This document shows positions 9,543 to 18,431 of a stretch of DNA of 64,000 bases, in pieces. Position numbers and translations under genes: made by a program. Location of the stretch: positions 1 through 64,000 of the forward strand of contig NZ_SRZC01000014.1 in assembly GCF_004792655.1 (NCBI RefSeq), written 5' to 3'. The notes under the pieces are model-generated. The model saw nothing but the letters and a program-made list of their open reading frames with translations. It was not told the DNA's origin and ran no database searches. Origin of the DNA: Palleniella muris (GTDB taxonomy: Bacteria > Bacteroidota > Bacteroidia > Bacteroidales > Bacteroidaceae). Each line of letters begins with the position of its first letter. Position 1 is the first letter of the stretch.

Positions 9543-10523
9543 ATGAATCAAAGAAAATTTGGCAAAACAAACCGCATGGTCAGTGAAATAGGTCTTGGAA
9601 CCTGGCAGCTTGGCACTAAGTGGGGCGAGCCTTTTAACGAGGCGGAAGCTCAAAGAATCCTGGAGGCGAGTTATGAAAGTGGAATCAACCTGATTGACAC
9701 CGCCGATATTTACAATGGTGGCAACAGTGAACTCGCTATCGGCAAGTTCATTGCAAAACACAAAGACCATTTCTTTGTTGTAACCAAGTGTGGCAGAGGA
9801 TTGAATCCTCACACAGCTGAGGGATATACTGCCGAAAACATGGAGCGGTTTATCGACGGCAGCCTGAAACGCATGGGTGTTGAGCAATTGGACCTTGTGC
9901 TTCTCCATTGCCCTCCAACATCCGTGTACCGAAAGGACGAACTGTTTGCGGGCATGGAAAATCTTGTGCGGAAAGGGAAAATCAGCCACTACGGTGTCAG
10001 CATAGAGAAGGTCTCCGAAGGCTTGCAGGCGATGGAATATCCTATCGCTGCCATGGAGGTGATTTTCAACATGTTCCGCCTGAAACCATTGGAGGAGCTC
10101 TTCCCGGCTGCAAAGGCAAATGATGTGGGCATTCTGGCTCGTGTGCCTTTGGCAAGCGGACTGCTTACGGGCAGATACACGAAGGAGACTGTGTTTGGCA
10201 AGGAGGATCATCGTAGCTATAACCGAAACGGCGAAGCGTTCGATAAGGGCGAGACTTTCTCCGGTGTGGATTACGAACTCGGATTGCAGGCAGTAGGGGA
10301 ACTGAAGAAGTTATTCCATACTGAGGACCTTATCCCTTATGCATTGCGCTGGATTCTGATGCACGATGCTGTGAGCACTGTCATTCCCGGTGCGAGCAAG
10401 CATGAACAAGTGCTGTCCAATGTGAGGGCTGCCGAACTTCCAGGACTGACACCGGAGCAAATGGACGGTGTCGCTGCGATTTACGACCGCTATATCCGTG
10501 AATCCGTGCATAGCAACTGGTAA
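9543..10523 (+). CDS. aldo/keto reductase
   Basis: NAD(P)H-dependent carbonyl reductase of the AKR (TIM-barrel) superfamily, 326 aa. The catalytic tetrad is visible: Asp52 and Tyr57 in IDTADIYNGG, Lys82 in VVTKCGR, His122 in LVLLHCP. The cofactor-binding C-terminal part VSTVIPGASKHEQVLSN is intact. The sequence is of the YhdN/IolS-like general type, so the substrate cannot be inferred. It is the second gene after the WGR protein and ends at a strong terminator (10552-10589). Confidence 0.88.
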   Translation: MNQRKFGKTNRMVSEIGLGTWQLGTKWGEPFNEAEAQRILEASYESGINLIDTADIYNGGNSELAIGKFIAKHKDHFFVVTKCGRGLNPHTAEGYTAENMERFIDGSLKRMGVEQLDLVLLHCPPTSVYRKDELFAGMENLVRKGKISHYGVSIEKVSEGLQAMEYPIAAMEVIFNMFRLKPLEELFPAAKANDVGILARVPLASGLLTGRYTKETVFGKEDHRSYNRNGEAFDKGETFSGVDYELGLQAVGELKKLFHTEDLIPYALRWILMHDAVSTVIPGASKHEQVLSNVRAAELPGLTPEQMDGVAAIYDRYIRESVHSNW

Positions 10524-10551
10524 AAGGAAATTCGCTGCTATTGATACATAG

Positions 10552-10589
10552 CTCCCACAATCAACAAAAAGACTGTGGGAGTTTTTTTT
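10552..10589 (+). terminator. rho-independent terminator after aldo/keto reductase
   Basis: CTCCCACA (10552-10559) pairs with TGTGGGAG (10574-10581), followed directly by eight T residues. Confidence 0.85.
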
Positions 10590-10818
10590 GTATTATGAAT
10601 GTAGTGTTTGCAACGGATTGTAAAACTTATTATAGTCAAGCAAAATTGAATTGCGAAAACTCCTATTCCTTATTGCCAATATTTTCATACAAAGTGTGGC
10701 AGAGCCACATTTTATGCAAAATATTTCTTATGCAAGTGTGGTTTCACAACTACTTGTGGATGTTTACCGGACGACTGCAATAATATAATGCTTGCATTTT
10801 CCTGTATTGAAAATGCTT

Positions 10819-10874
10819 GCTGTCGGAAGTGTGTGTTGTCATTGTTGCACTCGCGCTTTGGCACTTCCGATAGC
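10819..10874. repeat. imperfect hairpin in the long intergenic region
   Basis: GCTGTCGGAAGTG (10819-10831) pairs with CACTTCCGATAGC (10862-10874), 12 of 13 positions. A smaller hairpin lies at 10695-10709 (TGTGGC/GCCACA). A minus-strand ATTGGAAAACTCA box at 10934-10946 resembles the boundary box of the elements at 25.1 and 56.1 kb. No gene is evident in 10590-11350. Confidence 0.5.
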
Positions 10875-11058
10875 AGTTTTTGTGGTTGGCGGGCAGGAGT
10901 TGCGCATGTTGAGAAATCTCTGAAAAATATGCATGAGTTTTCCAATTCTCTATTTATCATAATAGGCAGAATGCTGTTAGAAACAGTCTTTTGTAGTGTT
11001 TGAAAATGCCTGTATTGGCAGTTTTCTTGTGTTTTTCTGTCAAAAAAGCACAAGAAAG

Positions 11059-11146
11059 GTAGCTTTTGGCATTGCGAAATGTTACCTTCTGTATTACGAA
11101 AGGTAACCTTTCACAAAGTCAAGTGTAACCTTTTGCAATAATAGAT
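11059..11146 (+). repeat. 22-nt-period array, locus A (4 units)
   Basis: Units start at 11059 (GTAGCT), 11081 (GTTACC), 11103 (GTAACC) and 11125 (GTAACC), each exactly 22 bases apart and followed by CTTT/TTT-rich then GCAA/CACAAA-type sequence. They are degenerate copies of the repeat seen at 25283, 44295 and 56275. Confidence 0.7.
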
Positions 11147-11351
11147 AATGCCAAGAAATATTTATAAATGCATAAACTATTGAATAACAGATAGTTGGTG
11201 AAATTGTGAGATTTTGCGAATTTCACAGCTTACAGAATGTTTTTTGTTTTTATGCGAGTATTTTGGGGCAAAAAAGCTGTGAGTTTTCTTTTGTAAAATG
11301 GTTTTTCTGCCTTATCTCCGGCGGTGCATATAAGGTTTGCAAAATAAAAAA

Positions 11352-11379
11352 ATCCGCCACTCATGATAGGGTGGCGGAT
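11352..11379 (-). terminator. terminator of the RelA/SpoT gene
   Basis: ATCCGCCAC (11352-11360) pairs with GTGGCGGAT (11371-11379). On the minus strand the stem is followed by a run of seven T residues. Confidence 0.8.
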
Positions 11380-11408
11380 GGATTATTGTCATTGGTATAG
11401 GTTATGAT

Positions 11409-13331
11409 TTACAGGTTCTGCACCCGTCGCACCTCATCCACTCCGGGGATGCTGTACAGGGACTGTATGGCAGAGTTGAGCTCTCGGATGGAGTGAACGT
11501 AGAATGTCACGGTGAGGTCCGTTATGTCGTCATTGGTCTCTGTTTTAAGTGAGTCGATGAACAGATGCAGGTCGTTGGTGATTTTCGACAATATGTCGAT
11601 GAACAGGTGATAGCGGTCTATTGCCTTGATGTATATTGTCACAGGGTATTTTCTGTCAGGGCTTTCGTCGAATTCCATGTAGATGATGTTGTCACCGAAC
11701 TTAGATGCGAGCCGTATCGCCTCCGGGCAGTTGCGTCGGTGGAGCGTTATGGAGTTGTCCTCCTCACGGAAGCCGATTGTCTCTCCTCCCGGCAGAGGCA
11801 GGCAGCATGTGCATCGCTGGTACTGTTGCTTTGCAAGTTCTTTGGAGAAATAGGAGCGTAGACTGCGTTTCGCCTTGTAGCTCTGCACATATTGCATCCA
11901 TTCAGCCTTTGGCAGTGCATCGTCTTCCATTCCGATTTCCACTACATCGCCACGGTTGAGCACCGTGCGCACGGACATTAGTTTGCTGTTTATGCGGGCG
12001 TATTTAGCGTGCAGTCCGATGTCTGTGTGCAGTTCGAATGCGAAATCAAGTGCGGTCGAACCCTTCGGCAGTATGATGGCTTCTCCCTTTGGTGTGAATG
12101 CGAGGACGTCATCATAGTAAAGGGATGACTTTATGCTCTCGATAAATCCCTGTGTCTGTGATTCTGCGGCAATCTCTTTGAGTATCTTCCGGAATTTCTC
12201 TATCCATTTGCGTACATTCTGCAGTGACACATTGTTTCCGCAGTTGCGTGTCTCGGCGCGTTCCGCCACCTCCGCCATGCATCCGAACCGTGATGCCTCG
12301 ACCATTTTGTCTGAGCAGATTTGCACGTCTTCCCATATGCCTTCGTGGGAGAGAAGCATCACGTTGATGGACTTGTAGGAGTTCTCCTTGCCTTGGTCGA
12401 TGAGGTTCTGGAACGAGCCCGGCTTCTCGTTGTATTTGTTTGTGAGGAGGGAGTAGATGTACAGGCATATTGTTTTTTCAGACAATTCACTGCCGTTGCA
12501 TCCGGAGAATGTCACACGGATATAGTACCGGTTGTCAAGGTGTATGAAATCCTTGTTGGAGGCTTTCATGCGTCGCCATATAGAATAAGGTGCTCTCCAA
12601 TAGACAGTGGCCTTTGCATCGATGCCTGCCTCATGGAGTATCGCCTCGATGTCGTCCGTAAAGAGTTTCAGTCGTGCACTGTTGTCCTTCTTATCCTTGT
12701 CAAGTTTGAGGACGATGTCAGTGTATTCCATGCCGCAGCGGTACTTGAATGAAAGGTTCTCAAGGTCCGTCTTTACATCAAAGAGACCGAGGCGGTTTGC
12801 CAAAGGAGCATAGAAATAGTCCGTCTCGCCGGCAATCTTCATCTGTTTGTCCGGTCGCATGGACGACAGTGTGCGCATGTTATGCAGGCGGTCGGCGATT
12901 TTCACCATAAGTGCGCGGATGTCAAACTGCATGGATGAGAGCAGTTGCTGGTAGTTGTCCACCTGCTTGGAGAATTTGTATTTTGATTTCTTGCGTTTGG
13001 TCACGGCATCGACAAGGAATGCCACATCATCGCCAAAACGCTCGCGTATGTCGTCAATGGTATATGGGGTGTCCTCTACGATGTCATGAAGGAATGATGC
13101 TGTGACGGAGTTGGTGTCAAGCATCAGTTCTTTTGCTGCAATTAGAGCGACGGAGATTGGGTGGATGATGTACGGTTCTCCGCTTTTCCTGCGTTGCTCC
13201 TTATGTGCGTTGTATGCGAATTCGTAAGCGTCGTGAAGCTGTTTCAGTTGCCGTGGGGAGACGCGCGGTTCCATGGAGTTGAACACTTTTTCCGCTGTCT
13301 CGATAATCATGTTTTCGTATTTGTCTTCCAT
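11409..13331 (-). CDS. RelA/SpoT homologue: (p)ppGpp hydrolase with degenerate synthetase domain
   Basis: 640-aa protein with the SpoT layout: HD hydrolase (about residues 25-180), synthetase-like domain (about 215-350), TGS domain (about 400-460, DVLAFTPKGEAIILPKGSTALDFA) and a C-terminal ACT-type domain. The hydrolase site looks complete: His57, His82-Asp83, Glu86-Asp87 and Asp147 in KIADRLHNMRT. The synthetase motifs are eroded: the usual G-Y-x-S-x-H motif reads NSYKSINVML, the acidic D-x-x-A-x-R strand reads DNRYYIRVTF, and E-V-Q-I-R-T reads EDVQICSDK. It therefore probably degrades rather than makes the alarmone. Bacteroidales commonly carry a second long RelA/SpoT protein elsewhere. Confidence 0.85.
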   Translation of the reverse strand: MEDKYENMIIETAEKVFNSMEPRVSPRQLKQLHDAYEFAYNAHKEQRRKSGEPYIIHPISVALIAAKELMLDTNSVTASFLHDIVEDTPYTIDDIRERFGDDVAFLVDAVTKRKKSKYKFSKQVDNYQQLLSSMQFDIRALMVKIADRLHNMRTLSSMRPDKQMKIAGETDYFYAPLANRLGLFDVKTDLENLSFKYRCGMEYTDIVLKLDKDKKDNSARLKLFTDDIEAILHEAGIDAKATVYWRAPYSIWRRMKASNKDFIHLDNRYYIRVTFSGCNGSELSEKTICLYIYSLLTNKYNEKPGSFQNLIDQGKENSYKSINVMLLSHEGIWEDVQICSDKMVEASRFGCMAEVAERAETRNCGNNVSLQNVRKWIEKFRKILKEIAAESQTQGFIESIKSSLYYDDVLAFTPKGEAIILPKGSTALDFAFELHTDIGLHAKYARINSKLMSVRTVLNRGDVVEIGMEDDALPKAEWMQYVQSYKAKRSLRSYFSKELAKQQYQRCTCCLPLPGGETIGFREEDNSITLHRRNCPEAIRLASKFGDNIIYMEFDESPDRKYPVTIYIKAIDRYHLFIDILSKITNDLHLFIDSLKTETNDDITDLTVTFYVHSIRELNSAIQSLYSIPGVDEVRRVQNL

Positions 13332-13414
13332 AGTTGGTCAGGTGTATAGGTGGTTGATAGACAGATAAAAGGAGTGCAGGGGCGAAATGGGTTTGTGGCT
13401 TGGGCATAAACGAC

Positions 13415-13459
13415 AAAAGGTAAAAAGCGGAGGGTTATGACCTCAGCTTTTTACCTTTT
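13415..13459 (-). terminator. hairpin between glycine-zipper gene and RelA/SpoT gene
   Basis: AAAAGGTAAAAAGC (13415-13428) pairs perfectly with GCTTTTTACCTTTT (13446-13459). It terminates the upstream glycine-zipper transcript. Confidence 0.7.
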
Positions 13460-13470
13460 CGTTTTATGCG

Positions 13471-14019
13471 TCATTCCAATTCAATACGGTCATCGTATTT
13501 TGCCGTGCTGGAGTATCCGGAGTCGTTCACCGACTCCGTAGTGGTAACTTTCTGTTCCGTCAGGCGTCTGTCATCCGTAGGCTCAAGGTGGAACCCGTTG
13601 CTTTGTCCGTTGTAGTGTTCCTTGGTGGAGTAGGTGGATTTGTGGGTTCCTCTGCGTTCCACATTGTCATGGTATCTCTTTATGCGCCTTGACTTGGCGT
13701 CATTGTTAGGAGTGCCGTAACGTCGTGAAGAAGAGCCGTAGCCATTGTTGTTGCTGTCGTAATAGACACCGTCGTTCTCCACAGCCGTAGCCACACGGTT
13801 CCTGTACTGCTGTTCTTTGGCATTCTCAATGGCAGCACCGGTTGCCGCACCTGCTGCCATGCCGACAAGTGTGCCCACATCACGACCGTGGTAGCCACCG
13901 GCAATACCTCCGATAGCTGAGCCTATGACTCCGCCGAAACCGGCTCCTGTAGCTGTGTAGGAGCTGCAACTGCTTATCAGAACAAGGACTGACAATGCAA
14001 GGAATGTAATCTTTTTCAT
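13471..14019 (-). CDS. glycine-zipper lipoprotein
   Basis: 182-aa envelope protein. The signal peptide with lipobox (MKKITFLALSVLVLISSC) is followed by a glycine-zipper hairpin (GAGFGGVIGSAIGGIAGG, then VGTLVGMAAGAATGAAI, residues 25-70) like those of Rickettsia 17-kDa antigen-type proteins. The C-terminal 110 residues are hydrophilic, rich in Asn, Tyr, Arg and Ser. The ATG at 14019 is chosen because the signal peptide begins there; the frame continues upstream to 14259 but is strongly basic and not protein-like. The function is not known beyond a likely structural role in the envelope. Confidence 0.8.
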   Translation of the reverse strand: MKKITFLALSVLVLISSCSSYTATGAGFGGVIGSAIGGIAGGYHGRDVGTLVGMAAGAATGAAIENAKEQQYRNRVATAVENDGVYYDSNNNGYGSSSRRYGTPNNDAKSRRIKRYHDNVERRGTHKSTYSTKEHYNGQSNGFHLEPTDDRRLTEQKVTTTESVNDSGYSSTAKYDDRIELE

Positions 14020-14207
14020 AACTTTTCTGTCTTTTTTGCCTTGACAGACTCCGTCCGCCTTTGATGTTAACGACGACCGTAACCGTCTCCGCAATCTATA
14101 CGTAACCTTCTTTGTGGTTGCGAAATTACGGATAATATCTGAAGAGAAAAAGGGGAAATCCATATTGTTGAGGGGGATTCTCCTTTTTCTCCGTAATGTG
14201 GGTGGTG

Positions 14208-15227
14208 TTATCTGAAGTCTACGAGGATGCGGAACACCTGTGCCGGTGCTGCTGCCCATGCCTCCATGCCATCCTTTGCGGTCTCCGGAGTGTAGACTCC
14301 TGACACAAAGCGGTCCATCGGAATGCTGGCGTTCTCCAGATATTTCTGCACTGCACGGAAATCACTTGGGTTGGCGTTACGTGAGCCGCGGATGTCCAAC
14401 TCCTTCTGTACGAAGTACTTTGTCTGGAACTCCACGCCGCTCTTTGCATAGCCGATGCAGACCACACGGCCTGTGAAGCTGACGATGTCGATGGCAGCTG
14501 TGTAGGTGATAGGGGATCCTACCGCCTCGATTACGCAGTCAGCACCGTAGCCGTCGGTGTACTCCATGACTTTCTCGAGGAGGTTCTCCTCCTTGGAGTT
14601 TATGCCGTACTTTGCGCCAAGGTCCTTGGCAATCTGTAGTTTCTCGGCAGAAAGGTCAACGGCAATCACTGTCGCACCACGTTGCACGGCACGCACAACG
14701 GCGCCGAGTCCTACCATGCCGCAGCCGAACACGACAACAGTGTCGATGTCTGTCACCTGACCACGGTCGACAGCGTGGAAACCTACTGACATCGGTTCTA
14801 TGAGAGCGGCGTCGCGAGTGTTAACACCTTTTACGGGAATAATCTTCTGCCAAGGGAGTGCCATGTACTCGCGCATTGCTCCGTCGCGCTGAACGCCGAG
14901 AGTCTCATTGTGCTGGCACGCGTTTACACGCCCGTTACGGCAGGACGCACAGTGACCACAGTTGGTATATGGATTGACGGTCACGACCATGCCCGGCTGC
15001 AGTGTGTCAGGGCAGCCCTCACCGACAGCTTCTATTACAGCACCTATCTCGTGGCCCGGAATTACATTTTCTTTTGCCATAGTGTTACGGCCGAGGAATG
15101 TGTTCAAGTCTGAACCGCAAAAACCTACATACTCCATTTTGAGAAGTACCTCACCTGCCTTTGCCTCCGGCTTCGGCAGTTCGACAACAGCCATTTGCTG
15201 AAGTCCCGGAATCTGAATTGCTTTCAT
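14208..15227 (-). CDS. zinc-dependent medium-chain dehydrogenase (sugar or polyol type)
   Basis: NAD(P)-dependent MDR enzyme of 339 aa. Catalytic zinc ligands are Cys37 (GFCGSD), His59-Glu60 (PGHE) and Glu144; the structural zinc is held by Cys90, Cys93, Cys96 and Cys104; the dinucleotide loop is GCGMVGLG at 168-175. The ATG at 15227 (MKAIQIPG) replaces a longer non-homologous extension. It is the third gene of a leftward operon with an L-galactose/L-fucose-type dehydrogenase and a lactonase-like hydrolase. By analogy with non-phosphorylating fucose pathways it could oxidise a later acid or deoxy-keto acid intermediate; this is inference. Confidence 0.88.
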   Translation of the reverse strand: MKAIQIPGLQQMAVVELPKPEAKAGEVLLKMEYVGFCGSDLNTFLGRNTMAKENVIPGHEIGAVIEAVGEGCPDTLQPGMVVTVNPYTNCGHCASCRNGRVNACQHNETLGVQRDGAMREYMALPWQKIIPVKGVNTRDAALIEPMSVGFHAVDRGQVTDIDTVVVFGCGMVGLGAVVRAVQRGATVIAVDLSAEKLQIAKDLGAKYGINSKEENLLEKVMEYTDGYGADCVIEAVGSPITYTAAIDIVSFTGRVVCIGYAKSGVEFQTKYFVQKELDIRGSRNANPSDFRAVQKYLENASIPMDRFVSGVYTPETAKDGMEAWAAAPAQVFRILVDFR

Positions 15228-15297
15228 CTTTTTATCTTTATGTCTTTGTTGTTTGATGTTATTGTAATATATTGGTTGAGTGTTTGTTATTGTTGTG

Positions 15298-16275
15298 CTA
15301 CTCACTCATGCTTGGGATGTACGGCAACACCGGTATGCTTTCAAATCCGTACACTTTCTTGGCATTTTCGCCGAGAACCATGCGCTTGTCTGTGTCGGTC
15401 AGCTCCGTGGATTTCAATATCCAGTCGTATGACTGTCGGTATGTGATGTTTGAAATGGTACGCGGATAGTCCGAACCCCACAGGATTTTCTCCATGCCTA
15501 CCAAGTCCGCAGCCTCCTTTACGGCACTTATGGCGGAAGGATATGGGTAGTACTCATCGTTGAACAGCCACGTTATGCCTCCCATGTCAGTATAGACATT
15601 CTCATGGGAGCACAGCGCCATCTGCTTCTGCCAGTCTTTTCGGTTGACCATGCAGAAATGTCCGAGAACGATTTTAAGGTTCGGGCATTCCTTGATGACA
15701 GTCTCCAACTGCTCGTTTTGGCATGCTCCCTCACCAAGTTCGATAGCAAGAATCATGCCATTTTCCTCCATGAGTCGGAACATCTGCATGAACTCCTCCG
15801 TGTCAAACCGTATGTTGATATGGTCATCAACCAGTCTTGCCGCCGGAATCTTTATGCCTTTGAATCCACGGCGCAGAAGAACCTGTACTTCAATCAGGAA
15901 GCCTGGCTTGCGGAACTCACACATTCCGAACACGAAGAACCTGTCCTGCCACCGTCTGCCGACATACTCGAGATAGTCATTCTGCAGTCCGTCGATGAAC
16001 TCCTGTGTCACAACCGCTCCACCAACTTGTGCAAAGTCCATGTTGGCAAGGAACTTCTCGGCAGAATTGTAGTTGTCCCGCATCCATGGATTCATCATCT
16101 GCACCTCATTGCCCATGAACGAACTCCTGCCGTTCGGCAACTGTTCTATCCGTTTGCCGTTGACAACAGTATGCTGCCAAAGCCACAAATGGGAATGTGC
16201 ATCGATGATAACCTGCATATTGCCGGACTTATAGTACCGCTCACGGCATTCTGCCTCACTTATGAATTTTTCCAT
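15298..16275 (-). CDS. amidohydrolase family protein, probable sugar lactonase
   Basis: 325-aa TIM-barrel metal hydrolase of the amidohydrolase_2 group. Metal-site motifs visible are IDAHSHLWLW near residues 24-33, LGHF (histidine after strand 6) and WGSDYPRT (catalytic Asp). This group includes fuconolactone and related lactone hydrolases. The start overlaps the end of the aldo/keto reductase gene by 16 bases, which indicates translational coupling; MQVIID at 16218 is an alternative start. In the operon it would hydrolyse the lactone made by the upstream dehydrogenase; the substrate is inferred from context. Confidence 0.82.
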   Translation of the reverse strand: MEKFISEAECRERYYKSGNMQVIIDAHSHLWLWQHTVVNGKRIEQLPNGRSSFMGNEVQMMNPWMRDNYNSAEKFLANMDFAQVGGAVVTQEFIDGLQNDYLEYVGRRWQDRFFVFGMCEFRKPGFLIEVQVLLRRGFKGIKIPAARLVDDHINIRFDTEEFMQMFRLMEENGMILAIELGEGACQNEQLETVIKECPNLKIVLGHFCMVNRKDWQKQMALCSHENVYTDMGGITWLFNDEYYPYPSAISAVKEAADLVGMEKILWGSDYPRTISNITYRQSYDWILKSTELTDTDKRMVLGENAKKVYGFESIPVLPYIPSMSE

Positions 16276-17207
16276 CTTACACGCATCTGGTCACCAATGA
16301 TGTCCTGAACCTCCTTGACAAGCTCCCAATCGATTGGAGCCTCGGCATACTCCCAGTTCTTCTTCACGTTCGCAGGGTTGGCGGAAGAGAACAGTGTTGT
16401 TGCTATGCGAGGGTTGCTGATAGCATACTGTATGGCGAGTTTCTCGATAGGATAGCCTTTCTCATTGACATGAGCGACAGCCTTTTGGCAAGCATCCACA
16501 AGCGACTTTGGTGCAGGATGCCATGCCGGAACGCCACGTGAGGAGAGGAGTCCCATGGACAAAGGAGAGGCGTTGATTATGCCGACATTATGCTTTTCAA
16601 AGAAATCAAAGTAGTCGTTCAGCAATTCATCGTTCAGGGAATAGTGGCAGAAGCACAATGTTGCCTCCACTGTGCCTTCCGGACAGTGCTCGATGACCCA
16701 CTTGATGTTCTCCGGCTGCAGGTCTGTTATGCCGACATGACCTACAACACCCTCATCGCGCAGCTTCACAAGTGCAGGGAGAGTCTCGTCGACAATCTTC
16801 TGCAAGCCGCCCGGAAGGTCGCCCTGGAACTCTATGTCGTGTACATTGATGAGGTCGATATGGTTGATGTTCAGTCGCTCCAGACTTTCATAGACACTGC
16901 GTGTGACACGCTCTGCCGAATAATCCCATGTGTTCTTTCCGTCTACGCCGTATCTTCCGACCTTTGTAGAAAGGTAATATTTGTCACGTGGGATGTTCTT
17001 CAATGCCTGTCCGAGCACGGTTTCAGCCTTATAGTGCCCATAATATGGAGAGACATCTATGAAATTCATGCCACAGTCTATTGCTGTGTATACAGCTTCA
17101 AGAGACTCTTCCAGTTTTGTTTCACGGAAGACACTGCCAAGCGATGATGCTCCGAAAGACAGTGCAGAAACCTTCATGCCTGTCTTGCCAATCTCGTAGT
17201 AGTTCAT
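16260..17207 (-). CDS. aldose 1-dehydrogenase, L-galactose/L-fucose dehydrogenase-like (AKR)
   Basis: 315-aa aldo/keto reductase with tetrad Asp51 and Tyr56 (FIDVSPYYG), Lys82 (STKVGRYG) and His123 (NVHDIEF). The run of motifs SAERV..S..ESLERL, HDIEF, CFCHYSLND and ISNP-type C terminus is very close to what I know of plant L-galactose dehydrogenase and bacterial D-threo-aldose/L-fucose 1-dehydrogenases, which oxidise C1 of the sugar to the lactone. It is the first gene of the three-gene leftward operon. The likely substrates are L-fucose or L-galactose-type sugars; not shown. Confidence 0.82.
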   Translation of the reverse strand: MNYYEIGKTGMKVSALSFGASSLGSVFRETKLEESLEAVYTAIDCGMNFIDVSPYYGHYKAETVLGQALKNIPRDKYYLSTKVGRYGVDGKNTWDYSAERVTRSVYESLERLNINHIDLINVHDIEFQGDLPGGLQKIVDETLPALVKLRDEGVVGHVGITDLQPENIKWVIEHCPEGTVEATLCFCHYSLNDELLNDYFDFFEKHNVGIINASPLSMGLLSSRGVPAWHPAPKSLVDACQKAVAHVNEKGYPIEKLAIQYAISNPRIATTLFSSANPANVKKNWEYAEAPIDWELVKEVQDIIGDQMRVRWKNS

Positions 17208-17378
17208 AATTATTAGTAGTTTGATGTGTTCAATGGTTACTTTATCTTAGTCGGTTGACATTGGCTGCTTTTTGTGCGCGTATATATATAATATTTATGT
17301 GTAGCCAATCCAATCCTGCGCCTTTTCATGCAAAATTAACAATTTTATCGGAATTACTGCACATTTTCGTGTTTTTTA

Positions 17379-17409
17379 TTCGACATTTAATATTATTTTT
17401 GTAATTTTG
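17379..17409 (+). promoter_or_regulatory. promoter for the DUF5020 gene
   Basis: TAATTTTG (17402-17409) fits the -7 box, and TTCG (17379-17382), one mismatch from TTTG, is 19 bases upstream. The gene starts at 17464. Confidence 0.5.
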
Positions 17410-17463
17410 CACCCATATTTTATAATTCACGTTATAAACGTATAGGTATTTAACAAACAAAAA

Positions 17464-18189
17464 ATGAAAAAGATTGTTTTGGCATCATTGATGATGCTTT
17501 CAGCCATCACAGGTATGGCGCAGGGTAATCTCCAGCTTCACTATGACTTTGGTCGCAATGTTTATCCGGACGAGCAGGCTGAGCGTCCTAAGGTTACCGG
17601 CACATTTGAGCAGTTTTCTGCCGACGGACTTGGAACATGGTTCTATTTCATCGATATGGATTTCTATAACGACGGTGCTGCCGGAGCGTATGTTGAGTTG
17701 AGCCGTGAGTTCAACATCGGCAAGAAAGGTTTCGCCGCTCACATCGAGTATGACGGCGGTCTCTGCTCCAAGAAGTCATTCTCAGCACGCTATCAGCAGG
17801 CTGCTCTCCTTGGTGCTGCCTACAACATGCACTCTGCTGACTACAAGAAGACCCTCTCCCTTCAGGTCATGTACAAGCAGTTCTTCAAAGGCACTTATAA
17901 CCATGCGTTCCCATCCTGCCAGTTTACGGGCGTATGGAGCACTACTTTCGCTCACGATGCGCTGACTTTCGCCGGTGTGTTCGACTTTTGGCGTGACGAG
18001 CAGGCTAACGGTCATGGCAAACTTGTGTTCATCTCCGAGCCACAGTTGTGGTTTAACCTCAACTCGATCAAGGGACTTAAGAAATGCCCAATCTCTATCG
18101 GTACAGAGATGGAGTTCTATAGCGGCTTCTATTCAGACAATTCAAAGATGTACTGGAATCCAACAATCGCTGTAAAGTGCAAGCTGTAA
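17464..18189 (+). CDS. DUF5020 family outer-membrane protein
   Basis: 241-aa protein with a clean signal peptide (MKKIVLASLMMLSAITGMAQ). The mature part has alternating aromatic/polar strands (LQLHYDFGR, TWFYFIDMDFYN, AYVELSREFNIG, LSLQVMYKQFFKG) as in small outer-membrane beta barrels related to nucleoside-specific channels. It ends in a short strand (WNPTIAVKCKL). I assign it to DUF5020, a Bacteroidetes family, from its pattern. It has its own promoter and a strong terminator, so it is probably monocistronic. The ligand is unknown. Confidence 0.75.
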   Translation: MKKIVLASLMMLSAITGMAQGNLQLHYDFGRNVYPDEQAERPKVTGTFEQFSADGLGTWFYFIDMDFYNDGAAGAYVELSREFNIGKKGFAAHIEYDGGLCSKKSFSARYQQAALLGAAYNMHSADYKKTLSLQVMYKQFFKGTYNHAFPSCQFTGVWSTTFAHDALTFAGVFDFWRDEQANGHGKLVFISEPQLWFNLNSIKGLKKCPISIGTEMEFYSGFYSDNSKMYWNPTIAVKCKL

Positions 18190-18225
18190 AAGGTTGATAG
18201 CTATTTATTTAACGATAATATAACG

Positions 18226-18262
18226 TACGGGTCACATGGTTGAATGTTCCATGTGACCCGTA
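18226..18262 (+). terminator. terminator after DUF5020 gene
   Basis: A perfect 14-bp stem (18226-18239 with 18249-18262, TACGGGTCACATGG) is followed by TTATTTTA. Confidence 0.8.
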
Positions 18263-18325
18263 TTATTTTACCTAAAAAAATATTATTTTCATTTAAGTGA
18301 GGGTTGTGTTTCAAGGAAATTGCGG

Positions 18326-18333
18326 TATCTTTG
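18326..18333 (+). promoter_or_regulatory. -7 box for thioredoxin gene
   Basis: TATCTTTG matches TAnnTTTG, with GTTG at 18303-18306 as a -33 candidate 19 bases upstream. The leader to 18432 would be about 90 bases. Confidence 0.5.
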
Positions 18334-18431
18334 CACCGTGAACTACAGACAAAGAGTCACTCAAAGCCTGACAGGTAATGTGATTTACCCAAGGCATGTA
18401 ATTGTTTTATTAACATTAAAATTTATCGAGT

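Noticed and set aside
9462..10211. 249-codon minus-strand frame across the aldo/keto reductase gene
   Set aside because: It is antisense to a clear AKR with intact catalytic tetrad. The product is unpatterned.
11206..11400. 64-codon plus-strand frame before the RelA/SpoT gene
   Set aside because: It overlaps the terminator hairpin, has no ribosome site, and its product has no pattern.
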